From Pseudomonas duriflava (GTDB taxonomy: Bacteria > Pseudomonadota > Gammaproteobacteria > Pseudomonadales > Pseudomonadaceae): DNA of 47,277 nt. The translations under genes were made by a program, and so were the position numbers. This document shows, piece by piece, positions 1 to 8,930 of this stretch (positions are counted from its first letter, which is position 1; each line of letters opens with the position of its first letter). The stretch spans positions 1 through 47,277 of the forward strand of contig NZ_VLKY01000021.1 in NCBI RefSeq assembly GCF_007830155.1, read 5' to 3'. A model generated the notes under the pieces. It was not told where the DNA came from and searched no databases. It was given only the letters and a program-made list of their open reading frames with translations.

Positions 1-58
1 CGGGAGGCCGAAATCGGGTCCCGCCAGGAAAACTTGCTGACTCTCAGGAGATTTCATC

Positions 59-526
59 ATGACTAATTTATCCCTTGCTCCGCTGTTCCGTCATTCCATT
101 GGATTCGACCGTTTCAACGATCTGTTCGAGGCTGCGTTGCGTAATGAATCGGGCAGCTCGTATCCACCCTACAACGTTGAAAAGCACGGCGATGACCAAT
201 ACCGCATCGTGATTGCAGCCGCCGGCCTGCAGGAAGACGACCTTGAGCTCGAAGTCGAGCAGAGCGTGCTGACCGTACGGGGTGGCCGTCGTGAGAAGAA
301 CACCGACAGCGTGACCTATCTGCATCAAGGCATTGCCCAGCGTGCGTTCAAGCTGTCCTTCCGCTTGGCTGACCATATCGAAGTGAAGGGGGCCAGCCTG
401 AAAAACGGCCTGCTGAGCGTGGATCTGGTTCGGCTTGTGCCGGAAGAAGCCAAGCCCAAGCGCATTGCCATCAATGGCCAGTCACCAGCAGACGAAAAGC
501 CGGCCATCGAAGGTCAGGTGGCTTAA
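59..526 (+). CDS. ibpA: Small heat-shock protein IbpA (Hsp20 family)
   Basis: ATP-independent holdase chaperone of the Hsp20/alpha-crystallin family; the family binds unfolding proteins in the cytoplasm and hands them to DnaK/ClpB. The 155-residue protein has the Pseudomonas IbpA N-terminus (LAPLFRHSIGFDRFNDLFE), an alpha-crystallin domain over about residues 38-130 with the closing GLLSVDL strand, and a C-terminal RIAI motif (I-x-I type) that anchors oligomers. Length is usual. The ATG is preceded by an AGGAG site about 7 bases upstream, and a strong terminator follows the stop, so it is probably monocistronic. The window holds only 58 bases upstream, so a heat-shock promoter or RNA thermometer cannot be judged. 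Confidence 0.95.
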   Translation: MTNLSLAPLFRHSIGFDRFNDLFEAALRNESGSSYPPYNVEKHGDDQYRIVIAAAGLQEDDLELEVEQSVLTVRGGRREKNTDSVTYLHQGIAQRAFKLSFRLADHIEVKGASLKNGLLSVDLVRLVPEEAKPKRIAINGQSPADEKPAIEGQVA

Positions 527-550
527 GCCGGTTGCGCAAACGCAGCAACA

Positions 551-577
551 AAAAGGGCGCCTACGGGCGCCCTTTTT
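551..577 (+). terminator. Rho-independent terminator of ibpA
   Basis: Perfect 10-bp stem (552-561 with 566-575), tetraloop TACG, followed by a short T-run. It lies 25 bases after the ibpA stop. Confidence 0.9.
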
Positions 578-694
578 CATGGCAAGCACATTGAGTTTTC
601 TGGAGAGGTCTCATGATTGTGTCGATTGCCTAGGCGCAGCTTTGCCAATGCCGGATACTCTAGGCGTTTTTTTATGTGAGTGATCTGCCTGGTG

Positions 695-2644
695 ATGTCT
701 CCTTCTATTGCTGACTCCGTACTTCCCGACGTGCTCGTAGGCCCTTTATTACGACGGGTAACCGCGGAGCGGTTGGTTATGTGGCTGGTGACAAGCAGGC
801 CGCTTGCTATGACGCTGCGTCTTTTTCCTGGCGAGAGTCGTGAGCGGGTGCATGTGCTTGAGCCTGATACGGCGGCGTGCCGGGTTATCCAGGTAGGACG
901 AAATGCCTTTTTTCATCTGATCGATGTCACGCTTGATACGGCACTGCCGCTGGATTGCCTGATCGGATATGACCTGCAAATCCCATCGGCAAGCGGAGCT
1001 GACCGCAGCATGGCCGAATGGGCGCCGTATCTGCTGTATCCAGGGCAGACTCATCCCTGTTTCGTAATCAAATCCCGGATTGATCGATTGCTGCATGGTT
1101 CCTGTCGCAAACCGCATAGTCGAGCGAGAGACGGCCTAGTCCGGGCGGATCAATGGCTGGCGGAGCAGGGCAATGCAGAGGCGCGCCCGGCCGTGCTGCT
1201 CATGACGGGTGACCAGATCTATGCAGATGATGTGGCTGGCCCGATGCTGGTGGCGATTCATGCGCTGATCAAACGACTCGGGTTGTACCAGGAGCGGTTT
1301 GACGGGGCCGTTGTTGAAGACAGCGAGGCCCTGGCCCAAGACCCGGCCAGCTATTACCGGCGCGAGAAGTTACTCCCAGCGTTCAAGTCCAACGAAGCCT
1401 TACGTGAACGTTTCTTTGGCGGTGTGGAAAAGCCGATCTTCACAACCAACAATGCCCATAATCATCTGGTAAGCCTGTCGGAAGTCCTGGCCATGTACCT
1501 GCTGGTATGGTCGCCTGTGCCCTGGACGCTTATTGAGCCCGTTCCGCCCGAGCTGGATGAGTCCTTGCGTGAGCGTTACTGCGAAGAGGCTGGTGTTCTG
1601 AAGGATTTCGTTCAGGGCTTGCCCTCGGTAGCACGAATATTGGCCAATGTGCCTACGCTCATGATTTTCGATGATCATGACGTTACGGATGACTGGAACC
1701 TGTCGGCCCTGTGGGAAAAGACTGTCTATGAACATCCATTTGCCCGGCGAATCGTTGGCAATACCTTGATTAGCTATACCCTGTGTCAGGGGTGGGGCAA
1801 CCAGCCGGAGGCTTTTCAGGAGGTGCTCGAATCGCTGGCTGATCTATTTGAAACCGCCTGCTCGGACGGGGTTCTTGATTCTGGTCCGCAAGATGAGTTG
1901 ATTGGGCGCTTGCAACACTTTCAACACTGGCATTACGAACTACCTACTTCACCTCCGCTGATCGTGCTGGATACCCGTACGCGACGCTGGCGTAGCGAGC
2001 GCCATCCGAGCCGACCCTCAGGGCTGATGGATTGGGAGGCACTCACGGAGTTTCAACAGGCGTTACTGGGGCATCGTGCTGCCATTGTTGTTTCGGCGCC
2101 GCCGATGTTTGGTGTCAAACTGATCGAGGCAGTACAGCGCATCTTTACCTGGTGTGGGCAGCCCCTGATGGTGGATGCTGAAAACTGGATGGCACATCCC
2201 GGCAGCGCCCACGTGCTGCTGCGAATCTTCAGGCACTCACGTACGCCAGGAAATTACGTAATCCTATCCGGCGATGTGCACTATTCCTTTGTCTATGACG
2301 TACGGATTCGTGACCAGGAAACGGGGCCGCGGATCTGGCAGATCACCAGCAGTGGGGTCAAGAACGAATTTCCCCCGCGCCTGCTGGAGTGGTTCGACCG
2401 CCTCAATCGCTGGCTTTATGCGCCATGGTCACCGTTGAACTGGTTCACCAAGCGGCGGCGGATGGAAGTATCTCCGTATCTGCCTGACCGTCGTGAGGCC
2501 GGGGAGCGATTGTGGAACGGTGCGGGCATGGGATTGGTGGAGCTGGACGAAAGCGGCTGCCCGATCACTATTCTCCAACTCAACGCCGATGGCTCGCCAG
2601 CGACCCGTTTTGTAGCGGATCAAAAGGTATTCAACGCGGACTAG
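695..2644 (+). CDS. PhoD-like metallophosphatase family protein
   Basis: Probable metal-dependent phosphoesterase of the PhoD-like/alkaline phosphatase D superfamily; the substrate is unknown. Counting from the GTG at 680, metal-site motifs are GDQIYADD (177-184), FDDHDVTDDWN (330-340) and SGDVHYSF (530-537), in the order expected for this fold. No signal peptide is visible, so a cytoplasmic or peripheral location is more likely than the secreted form typical of true PhoD. The ATG at 695 is chosen as start; a GTG at 680 in the same frame is possible and neither has a good Shine-Dalgarno site. The stop overlaps the convergent kinase gene in the palindrome CTAG. Confidence 0.85.
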   Translation: MSPSIADSVLPDVLVGPLLRRVTAERLVMWLVTSRPLAMTLRLFPGESRERVHVLEPDTAACRVIQVGRNAFFHLIDVTLDTALPLDCLIGYDLQIPSASGADRSMAEWAPYLLYPGQTHPCFVIKSRIDRLLHGSCRKPHSRARDGLVRADQWLAEQGNAEARPAVLLMTGDQIYADDVAGPMLVAIHALIKRLGLYQERFDGAVVEDSEALAQDPASYYRREKLLPAFKSNEALRERFFGGVEKPIFTTNNAHNHLVSLSEVLAMYLLVWSPVPWTLIEPVPPELDESLRERYCEEAGVLKDFVQGLPSVARILANVPTLMIFDDHDVTDDWNLSALWEKTVYEHPFARRIVGNTLISYTLCQGWGNQPEAFQEVLESLADLFETACSDGVLDSGPQDELIGRLQHFQHWHYELPTSPPLIVLDTRTRRWRSERHPSRPSGLMDWEALTEFQQALLGHRAAIVVSAPPMFGVKLIEAVQRIFTWCGQPLMVDAENWMAHPGSAHVLLRIFRHSRTPGNYVILSGDVHYSFVYDVRIRDQETGPRIWQITSSGVKNEFPPRLLEWFDRLNRWLYAPWSPLNWFTKRRRMEVSPYLPDRREAGERLWNGAGMGLVELDESGCPITILQLNADGSPATRFVADQKVFNAD

Positions 2645-3288
2645 TCTGACCAATTGATAATCCGGTCCGCGTGCTCCCGATAGGCGGCGATCAGGCGTGC
2701 GTTAGGCTCATCGGTGTGGTCGACCCATGCTTCGGCCGCTTCTTGGCTGCGCCCGAAACGTATGTGTCGGTTTACTAGCCGCGAGCGCCGCTGTTGATCG
2801 TCTACGGCTACATACCAGCATTCGTCGAACAGATCCTTGATGCCGGCCCAAGGGGCCTGATCGAGCAGCAGATAATTGCCCTCGCTAATCACCAGCGGCA
2901 CCTCGGCCGGAACAAGGATGGATCCGGCAATAGCTTCTTCAATGTCGCGGTGGAAGGCTGGCGCATAGACCGTTTCAGCAGGGTGGGCCTGCCTGAGTCG
3001 CTTGAGCAAGGCACGATAGCCATGCGCATCGAAAGTGTCTGGTGCGCCTTTGCGGTCCGCACGACCGAGGCGGGCCAGTTCCCGGTTGGCCAGGTGGAAA
3101 CCATCCATGGGCACAACAATGGCACGTTCGCCCAGGGAGGCGGCAAGCAATTCGGCTAGGGTGGACTTACCTGAGCCGGGAGGGCCTGCAATACCCAGCA
3201 GATGTCGTCTACCGTCTTGAATCAGGGCTTCGGCATGCTCGACCAAGTTTGGGGGAAGGGTCACTTGAGCGAGAAGAGGTTCAGGCAT
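2641..3288 (-). CDS. P-loop nucleoside/sugar kinase-like protein
   Basis: A 215-residue P-loop kinase of the uridine kinase/pantothenate kinase-like superfamily. Walker A is GPPGSGKST (35-43), followed by VPMDGFHLAN and a later ISEGNYLLLD segment typical of nucleoside/nucleotide kinase family proteins related to YggC-type fructose kinases. The exact substrate cannot be read from sequence. The start is supported by GGAGG seven bases before the ATG. It converges on the PhoD-like gene, and both stops lie in the same four bases (2641-2644). There is no obvious operon partner. Confidence 0.82.
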   Translation of the reverse strand: MPEPLLAQVTLPPNLVEHAEALIQDGRRHLLGIAGPPGSGKSTLAELLAASLGERAIVVPMDGFHLANRELARLGRADRKGAPDTFDAHGYRALLKRLRQAHPAETVYAPAFHRDIEEAIAGSILVPAEVPLVISEGNYLLLDQAPWAGIKDLFDECWYVAVDDQQRRSRLVNRHIRFGRSQEAAEAWVDHTDEPNARLIAAYREHADRIINWSD

Positions 3289-3636
3289 CGGGAGGCCTCC
3301 AAAAGGTTTCCTTAAATAGAGTAGTTAATGCCTTGGTAATGTCTGTGTTTTATCTGAAAAATTGGTTTATTAATCCGTCATGTCTTTTCTACAGAGATCA
3401 TAGATGACAGGGCGCTATGAGTTGGATGCTCCCTATGGAACCGGATCGGTGATTGCTTGATGCGCAATGACATCTTCCGGGCGCTAGGTTGTAGCATTGG
3501 CCAGTAGGCACTTGTTTCAAGGCGCTCACTTGTAGCTTTGAGGTCATGATTTTCTGGTTGGCACAAAAGGGTGCTTTAGAAAATCCTTTCAGACAGCGCC
3601 TAGGGCCTTTTAGCTTCTAAAAGAATAGATGTGTGT
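3289..3636. other. Intergenic region, nothing recognised
   Basis: About 350 bases, more AT-rich than its neighbours, between the kinase 5' end and the 3' end of the cation transporter. It must hold the kinase promoter near 3300-3350. I see no credible coding frame, repeat or RNA. Confidence 0.5.
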
Positions 3637-4593
3637 TTACTCAGTCCATTCCGGATCAGTCGTAAAGATTATAGTAAGCCAACGATCCGGGCTTTCTCCC
3701 CCAATGGCTGCACCGATTTCATCTCTAATAAGATCCCATTCTTCGAGTCTTTTGGGGGCTAGGTTCTTGGAGACAATAAAAAAGAGTTCTATCTGTCGGC
3801 CTCTGCCCACCTTTGCGGTATAGGAGCGATAGGACAGAAACCCATACTTCTTTACGATGCGCTTGGCGATTAGGTCTACACGCTCTTGAAGTTCAGTTGG
3901 TGTGATAAGTAACACATCAATCAAGGCATGACGGATGGTGTTCAAAGGGATAGGTATGATGACCAGGCAGATAATAGCCAGAACAGCTGGATCCACATAG
4001 GGAGAGATCCAGGCTAGGGAAGTACCCTGCACCGCCCAGCCAATCGAAAAAGCAACCAGTAGTGCTGCGGTGATAAATGCTGACATCAGCCAGCCCTTGG
4101 CATCCAGGGCTATAAAATCAGATCCAAGCCTTTTATTTACATTGAAACCAAAGGAGGCCATGCCAATACAGATCGCAAGGTTTACAACGGAATAGAAAAT
4201 TGCCTCGTCAAATTCAAGTTCTCTACCGCCGTTGAGCAGGCTTTGAACTGCACCAATCAAGGCATATACCGCAGCGCTACTCAATAGTGTTGCGCTCAGG
4301 CCAAGTACCATGGGCTCAAGATGCCAGAAGCCCATAGTGAACTTTTGGTTCAATCTGCTTCTTTGCGGGCCGATAGTACTGGAGGCTGCGATGAGGTTGG
4401 TAACCATCAAGGCGATGATCGTCATCCCTGCATCCAGTAGTGAATAAAACCCTTCGAAGGCAATGGCAAAGGACCCAGAGAGTAGGCCAAACGTGATGCC
4501 GAATAGGGCGACCAACAACGTGGCGACGATGGAAAGACGAAGAGCACCCTGTTCCGTATAGGTATCAAGATGCTCTGATACAGCGTGTTTCAC
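3637..4593 (-). CDS. Cation diffusion facilitator family transporter
   Basis: Predicted inner-membrane divalent cation/H+ antiporter of the cation efflux (CDF) family, nearest in character to the COG3965-type Co/Zn/Cd transporters. The 318-residue protein has about six hydrophobic segments, starting near residue 20 (LSIVATLLVALFGITFGLL); the second carries an EGFYSLLDAG motif corresponding to the CDF metal-site helix. A soluble C-terminal domain of about 90 residues follows (from about 225). Start is GTG, chosen because AAGGA lies six bases upstream. The metal cannot be assigned; no metal-responsive regulator is adjacent. Confidence 0.86.
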   Translation of the reverse strand: MKHAVSEHLDTYTEQGALRLSIVATLLVALFGITFGLLSGSFAIAFEGFYSLLDAGMTIIALMVTNLIAASSTIGPQRSRLNQKFTMGFWHLEPMVLGLSATLLSSAAVYALIGAVQSLLNGGRELEFDEAIFYSVVNLAICIGMASFGFNVNKRLGSDFIALDAKGWLMSAFITAALLVAFSIGWAVQGTSLAWISPYVDPAVLAIICLVIIPIPLNTIRHALIDVLLITPTELQERVDLIAKRIVKKYGFLSYRSYTAKVGRGRQIELFFIVSKNLAPKRLEEWDLIRDEIGAAIGGESPDRWLTIIFTTDPEWTE

Positions 4594-4816
4594 CTGTTTT
4601 TCCTTATAGCTGTGCCACTTATCGAAGGTGCAATACCTTCATCATATTGCAGCCTAAGCCAACTCGGCGAGCGGCTGTGCTTTAAAGGTTTCATGACTCT
4701 CCCCGAGTTACGAAACGATTGAAGTGCCTATTATGTCTTTTTTCGAGAAGCTCACCCGTCGCTTCACTGCTGTGATTTCTCTGGTATGCATAAGTTAGAA
4801 ATCTTTGCTCGGAGTT
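4594..4816. other. Intergenic DNA flanking the IS remnant
   Basis: Holds the promoter side of the cation transporter gene and the outer flank of the IS-like remnant. No 5' half of catA is found here, so the break was not a simple insertion that left both halves of catA in place. Confidence 0.4.
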
Positions 4817-5535
4817 TAGGGTTTGTCTGAAAAGTCGGCACGCATGCATCGCTCGATACAGGCCAGCGTTACCATGGCCTTTAACCAACTGAACAGCCGC
4901 TCGATCACGTTACGCTGTTGATACTTGGGCCTATCAAACAGGCGAGGCAGACCTGGCCGGGGCTTGCGGTGCATTGTGCGCTGGGCAATCACCGGCGGCA
5001 TACCGAAGCGGTCGCAATAGCGACGCAACCCTTCACTATCGTAGCCCTTGCCCGCAATCACTGTCCGGCAACGCTTGCGTGGTCTGCCCTGAGAGCCAGG
5101 AAGACGCACCTGATCCAGTAACAGGATAAAGTTGCGCGAGTCGGCCTGCTGACCAGGCGAGAGGGTAAAGCTCAGCGGATAACCATTGGCATCGCAGAGC
5201 AGGTGAATCTTGGTACCTAACCCACCCCGGCTGCGTCCCAGGCAGTGATCTACAGGTTCGTCCGGGCCCCTTTTTTCCGCCTCCTGCCGCGGCACGTGTA
5301 GCTCGAATGGTCGTGGAGTCCACCATCCAGGTATCCAGATCGATAAAGCCATCCTGGCGAAGCCGCAGATGCAGACGAGTCAATACGCGCTCAAACGTGC
5401 CGTCGTCCCGCCATTGGCGAAAACGCTGATAGACCGTTTTCCAAGGGCCGTAGCGTTCGGGTAGATCACGCCATTTGGCGCTGGAGCAAAGGATCCAGAA
5501 GATGCCATTGAGCATCTGTCGATCATCCTGGCAGG
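4816..5535 (-). mobile_element. IS5-family insertion sequence remnant (transposase pseudogene)
   Basis: Minus-strand transposase of the IS5 family in two frames. The upstream frame carries DDRQMLNGIFWILCSSAKW and TWMVDSTTIRATRA (first catalytic Asp). The downstream frame carries HCLGRSRGGLGTKIHLLCD, AGKGYDSEGL (second Asp) and NVIERLFSWLK (Glu). The frame changes at a run of six A and four G near 5262-5271, so it is either a recoding site or an indel. Two lesions show decay. The stretch normally linking SWLK to the final AMVTLAC motif (about 15 residues) is missing, and the N-terminal 30-40 residues plus that end of the element are replaced by catA sequence. The right end begins near 4819 (GGGTTTGTCTGAAAAG). 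Almost certainly inactive. Confidence 0.85.
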
Positions 5536-5923
5536 GACGGCACGCCACTGGTAGGGGCAATTGTCGATGTATGGCATGCCAACACGGCGGGTAACTACTC
5601 TTATTTCGACAGTACCCAATCGGACTACAACCTGCGCCGCCGTATCGAGACCGATGAGAACGGGCGTTATCGCTTTCGCAGCATCGTACCGTCCGGGTAT
5701 GGCTGTCCGCCGGAGGGGCCGACTCAGCGACTACTCGATCAGTTGGGCCGGCAGGGCCAGCGTCCAGCACATATCCATTTTTATCGAAGACATTGATGCG
5801 GCCCGGCAGCGTGGGCTGGATACCGAGCGTTTCGCCGCGATTCAATTCGACTTTACTTTGAGTCCTACCGAGGAACTGCAGGCTCAGAAACGTGCGCAAA
5901 GGCTACGCGCCCTGGAAGCCTAA
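5536..5923 (+). pseudogene. catA: catA fragment (catechol 1,2-dioxygenase), doubly truncated
   Basis: Plus-strand remnant of catechol 1,2-dioxygenase, the Fe(III) enzyme that cleaves catechol to cis,cis-muconate. The frame from about 5539 reads GTPLVGAIVDVWHANT, then SYFDSTQSDYNLRRRI, then RSIVPSGYGCPPEGPTQ and GQRPAHIHF, the signature core including iron-ligand Tyr and His residues. After HIHF it hits a stop. The C-terminal piece FIEDIDAARQRG...RALEA resumes in another frame, so about 40 residues are deleted with a frameshift. The N-terminal half is missing and the IS remnant abuts it. The original terminator still follows. Confidence 0.87.
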
Positions 5924-5930
5924 GCGTTAT

Positions 5931-5965
5931 CCCGGCCGCACTTGTTGACTGTGCGGCCGGGATTT
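5931..5965 (+). terminator. Terminator downstream of the catA remnant
   Basis: Perfect 11-bp GC-rich stem (5931-5941 with 5951-5961), nine-base loop, then ATTTT. It sits seven bases after the catA-remnant stop and probably belonged to the intact gene. Confidence 0.8.
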
Positions 5966-6016
5966 TCGTCTGCGGTATTTGTCTCCTGCTTCTGCTCGTT
6001 TGCTATCCCTTGACCG

Positions 6017-6349
6017 CTAAGGTTTCCACGGTTTTCCGCGTGTTCGCTCGATAAATCCCAGACGTTGTTGCATGGCGCTCTTGCACAGCATCTGCGCACT
6101 TACCGGGGCGGTGATAAACAGAAACAGGGGGATAAGAAATTCATGCAGACTCAAACCTTCATGCTGTGTAGTGAAGTACAGCATCGAGCCGATAACGGTA
6201 CTGCCTACCCCTAACGTGGTGGCCTTGGTCGGGCCATGTAAACGCATGAAAAAATCCGGCAGGCGCAGCAGGCCAATGGAGCCGATCAAGGTAAAGAGGC
6301 TACCTACCAACAGGAGCAGACAGATGAGGCCTTCAAGCCAGGGATTCAT
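6017..6349 (-). CDS. mrpG: Na+/H+ antiporter subunit MrpG
   Basis: Last gene of the Mrp (Sha/Mnh/Pha) antiporter operon; small membrane subunit required for the multi-subunit Na+/H+ exchanger. The 110-residue protein has the MrpG/PhaG pattern: helix LICLLLLVGSLFTLIGSIGLLRLPDFF, then MRLHGPTKATTLG, then further hydrophobic helices (three in all). The start at 6349 is preferred to one at 6379 because GAGGG lies eight bases before it and it leaves ten bases after the mrpF stop instead of an overlap. Confidence 0.93.
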   Translation of the reverse strand: MNPWLEGLICLLLLVGSLFTLIGSIGLLRLPDFFMRLHGPTKATTLGVGSTVIGSMLYFTTQHEGLSLHEFLIPLFLFITAPVSAQMLCKSAMQQRLGFIERTRGKPWKP

Positions 6350-6359
6350 GGGTATACCC

Positions 6360-6629
6360 TCATTCGATGATGTCGCCACGGGTCATGAACTTGGCCAGCA
6401 CGACCGTCGTGATGAACCCCATGAGCGCAATGAGCAATGCCGCCTCGAAGAACAGGTTCGAATCGAGCCAGAGGCCGAACAGTACAATCAAGGCGATAGC
6501 GTTAATATTGATAGTATCTAGCGCCAGGATGCGGTCCGGCTGATGAGGCCCAATCAGGAGGCGGATAAACGTTAGCAGCACGGCGAGCGAACAGAGCGCA
6601 AGGCAAATAGGGATTACGATGGCGAGCAT
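6360..6629 (-). CDS. mrpF: Na+/H+ antiporter subunit MrpF
   Basis: Small (89-residue) three-helix membrane subunit of the Mrp complex. Family hallmarks are the N-terminal hydrophobic helix, RLLIGPHQPDRILALDTININ after it, and two further helices. The start overlaps the end of mrpE by 16 bases and has a GGAGA site, so translational coupling is likely. Confidence 0.93.
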   Translation of the reverse strand: MLAIVIPICLALCSLAVLLTFIRLLIGPHQPDRILALDTININAIALIVLFGLWLDSNLFFEAALLIALMGFITTVVLAKFMTRGDIIE

Positions 6630-7111
6630 GGAAATATCTCCATCAGGGGTTTTTCATAGCGTGTCTTGATACTCTCGATAAGCGCATCGGGATCGTCTTC
6701 GTCCAGCGTATGAACCAGCACGCGGCGGCCATCTTCGCTAAGTTCGGCCGATACCGTGCCTGGCGTGAGCGTAATGATGCTCATGAGTAGCGTCAGGCCC
6801 ATTTCCTGCCGAATATCCACCGGCACCTCAACAAAGACAGGATTGAGCCGGCGCACAGGGCCTAGTACCAACGCCGCCACCTGAACATTGGCCCAAAGCA
6901 TGTCACCCGTGACGCGCAGTAGTAGCTTGGCCAACAGGAGCGGATGTCGAGGGCGTACGTCGGTAAACCACAAACCGCGACATACGCGCGGAATGGCCCA
7001 GCCCAGCAACCCTCCCATCAGCAGATTACCCAGACTAAGGCTGTTTGCCAGAAGCAGCCAGAGCAGGGTGAGTGCAAGACTGAGCAACGGATAGGGAAAC
7101 AAGCGCTTCAT
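6614..7111 (-). CDS. mrpE: Na+/H+ antiporter subunit MrpE
   Basis: 165-residue MrpE-type subunit. It has N-terminal hydrophobic segments (PLLSLALTLLWLLLANSL) and a C-terminal soluble half with the family's ITLTPGTVSAELSEDGRRV and VHTLDEDD motifs. Its ATG overlaps the mrpD stop by four bases and is preceded by GGAGA, so it is coupled to mrpD. Confidence 0.93.
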   Translation of the reverse strand: MKRLFPYPLLSLALTLLWLLLANSLSLGNLLMGGLLGWAIPRVCRGLWFTDVRPRHPLLLAKLLLRVTGDMLWANVQVAALVLGPVRRLNPVFVEVPVDIRQEMGLTLLMSIITLTPGTVSAELSEDGRRVLVHTLDEDDPDALIESIKTRYEKPLMEIFPCSPS

Positions 7112-8610
7112 GGGGGCGTCTCCTGTAGCACCGCCTCGATATACGCCCCGGGTGACATCATCTGTTCCGCTGCCTGGTCCAGGTAACGAGTGAGCGGCTT
7201 GGCTATCACAACTAGAATAACGCTACCGGACATTAAGAACGCGACGGCAAACACACGCCAGCCATCGACCTTCCGGTGTGTGGGTTCAACTGCTTGTGTA
7301 CGCCAGAATACCGTGCTGCCTGCTCGGCTCAGGGCAATAATTAATCCCAGGCTGGATAACAAAAGGACGGGCCAGAGCCAACGAGCCTCAGGCAAAGTTG
7401 CAGATCTTAAAATCAAGACTTTGCCCAGAAAGCCCGACAGTGGTGGCAGACCTGCAATGGACACCGCACCAAAGAAAAACAGGCCACTCAGTAGTAGTGG
7501 CGCGTTGAGCGGTGGCCCTGCTACGAGGGCCGACCCAGTATCTCCCCGCTGGCGCGCCAGCAGATCGCTCAGCAGGAACAGACCGCCTGTAATCCAGGTG
7601 GTGTGGATAAGGTAATACAGACAGGCAGCGATGGATTCTGTACGACCCAGGGAAAGGCCTGCCAGCAGAAGCCCTACGGAGACCAGGACGAGATAGGCCA
7701 CCAGCTCTTGCAATTGTTTGGCTGCCAGCGCGCCGACCGACCCAAGGGCCAACGTTGCCAAGGCCAAGGGCCACAGCAAGGGAGGTGCCAGCTGCGCCAG
7801 CTCGCCTGCCTCCGGGCCGAACAGCAAGGTATAGACCCGTAGGATTGAATAAACCCCCATCTTGGTCATAACGGCGAATAATGCCGCTACCGGTGCCGTG
7901 GCGCCGGCATACGCGCGTGGTAGCCAGAAATACAGGGGTAAAAGAGCCGCCTTCAAGGCGAATACGAGCAGCAGCAGGCCTCCAGCGGCAGCGATCAATG
8001 GTGCATCGACTGGGTTGACCTGGGTAATCCGGCGGGCCAGATCAGCCATGTTCAGCGTGCCGAGCAGACCATACAGTGTTCCGACCGCTATCAGAAAAAG
8101 CGACGAGCCCAGGAGATTGAGCAGGACATAGTGCAGGCCAGCGCTAGTCCGTTCCCGGCCGCTCCCGTGCAACAGCAGGGCATAGGAGGCGATCAGCAGG
8201 ATTTCGAAGAAGACATAAAGGTTGAACAGGTCGCCGGTAAGGAAAGCTCCGTTAAGCCCTGCGATCTGAAACTGGAACAAGGCGTGGAAGTTGCGGCCCC
8301 GGGCGTCATCGCCACGGATGGCATAGATCATTGCCGCGCTGGCCAGCACGGCTGTAATCATTACCATGAGGGCGCTCAGCCGATCCAGCACCAGAACAAT
8401 GCCGAAAGGGGCCGGCCAATCACCTAGCGCATAGGTTAAAAATTGGCCCTGCCCAGCCACGGCGATTAGCCAGGCGGAAAGTGGGAGTAGGAGCAGCGTG
8501 GCTGCTGTAGAGCAGACACGCTTGTGAGAAGAAGCCTTTTCGTTGAACAGCAGCAGGAATGCGCCGGTAAAGAGTGGCAATAGAATGGGCAGGACGAGCA
8601 GATGATTCAT
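7108..8610 (-). CDS. mrpD: Na+/H+ antiporter subunit MrpD
   Basis: 500-residue proton-translocating subunit homologous to complex I NuoM/NuoN. About 14 hydrophobic helices; the conserved FEILLIASYALLLHG helix (Glu in helix 5) and the Lys-containing FALKAALLPLYFWLPRAYAGA segment match the proton channel core of the family. Usual length. Start overlaps the end of mrpC by four bases. Confidence 0.95.
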   Translation of the reverse strand: MNHLLVLPILLPLFTGAFLLLFNEKASSHKRVCSTAATLLLLPLSAWLIAVAGQGQFLTYALGDWPAPFGIVLVLDRLSALMVMITAVLASAAMIYAIRGDDARGRNFHALFQFQIAGLNGAFLTGDLFNLYVFFEILLIASYALLLHGSGRERTSAGLHYVLLNLLGSSLFLIAVGTLYGLLGTLNMADLARRITQVNPVDAPLIAAAGGLLLLVFALKAALLPLYFWLPRAYAGATAPVAALFAVMTKMGVYSILRVYTLLFGPEAGELAQLAPPLLWPLALATLALGSVGALAAKQLQELVAYLVLVSVGLLLAGLSLGRTESIAACLYYLIHTTWITGGLFLLSDLLARQRGDTGSALVAGPPLNAPLLLSGLFFFGAVSIAGLPPLSGFLGKVLILRSATLPEARWLWPVLLLSSLGLIIALSRAGSTVFWRTQAVEPTHRKVDGWRVFAVAFLMSGSVILVVIAKPLTRYLDQAAEQMMSPGAYIEAVLQETPP

Positions 8611-8930
8611 CGGTCCGCCCCGTCTACATGGTCGTTACCCAGCTCGCTCAGGGCCTTGATGGACAAGACGAGTACAAAGGCCGTCATGGCGAAGCTGATT
8701 ACGATAGCTGTAAGTACTAGCGCCTGGGGCAGCGGGTCGGTGTAGTCTCTGTCCGGCCCGATAATGGTTGGTGCGCCGGTAATCAAGCGTCCCATGGCGA
8801 ACAAAAACAGATTCACCGCATAGGTGATCAGAGTGATGCCCAGTACCACTGGGAAAGTACGGCCCCGCAACATGAGGTAGAGGCCACTGGTGGTTAGCAC
8901 GCCAAGGGTAATGGCAAATAAAAGCTCCAT
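8607..8930 (-). CDS. mrpC: Na+/H+ antiporter subunit MrpC
   Basis: 107-residue NuoK-like membrane subunit with three helices. The motifs GLYLMLRGRTFPVVLGI and AVNLFLFAMG, and a final helix starting PQALVLTAIVIS, are typical of MrpC/PhaC2. Its ATG overlaps the mrpA stop at 8930. Confidence 0.94.
   Translation of the reverse strand: MELLFAITLGVLTTSGLYLMLRGRTFPVVLGITLITYAVNLFLFAMGRLITGAPTIIGPDRDYTDPLPQALVLTAIVISFAMTAFVLVLSIKALSELGNDHVDGADR

Noticed and set aside
5262-5271. Programmed frameshift proving an active IS
   Set aside because: An A6G4 run is there, but the element has lost one end and an internal segment, so activity is excluded whatever the slip site does.
5036-5899. Long open frame (287 codons) on the minus strand across the catA and transposase remnants
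   Set aside because: It is a chimera: antisense of catA, then one transposase frame, then out-of-frame transposase. No coherent protein.
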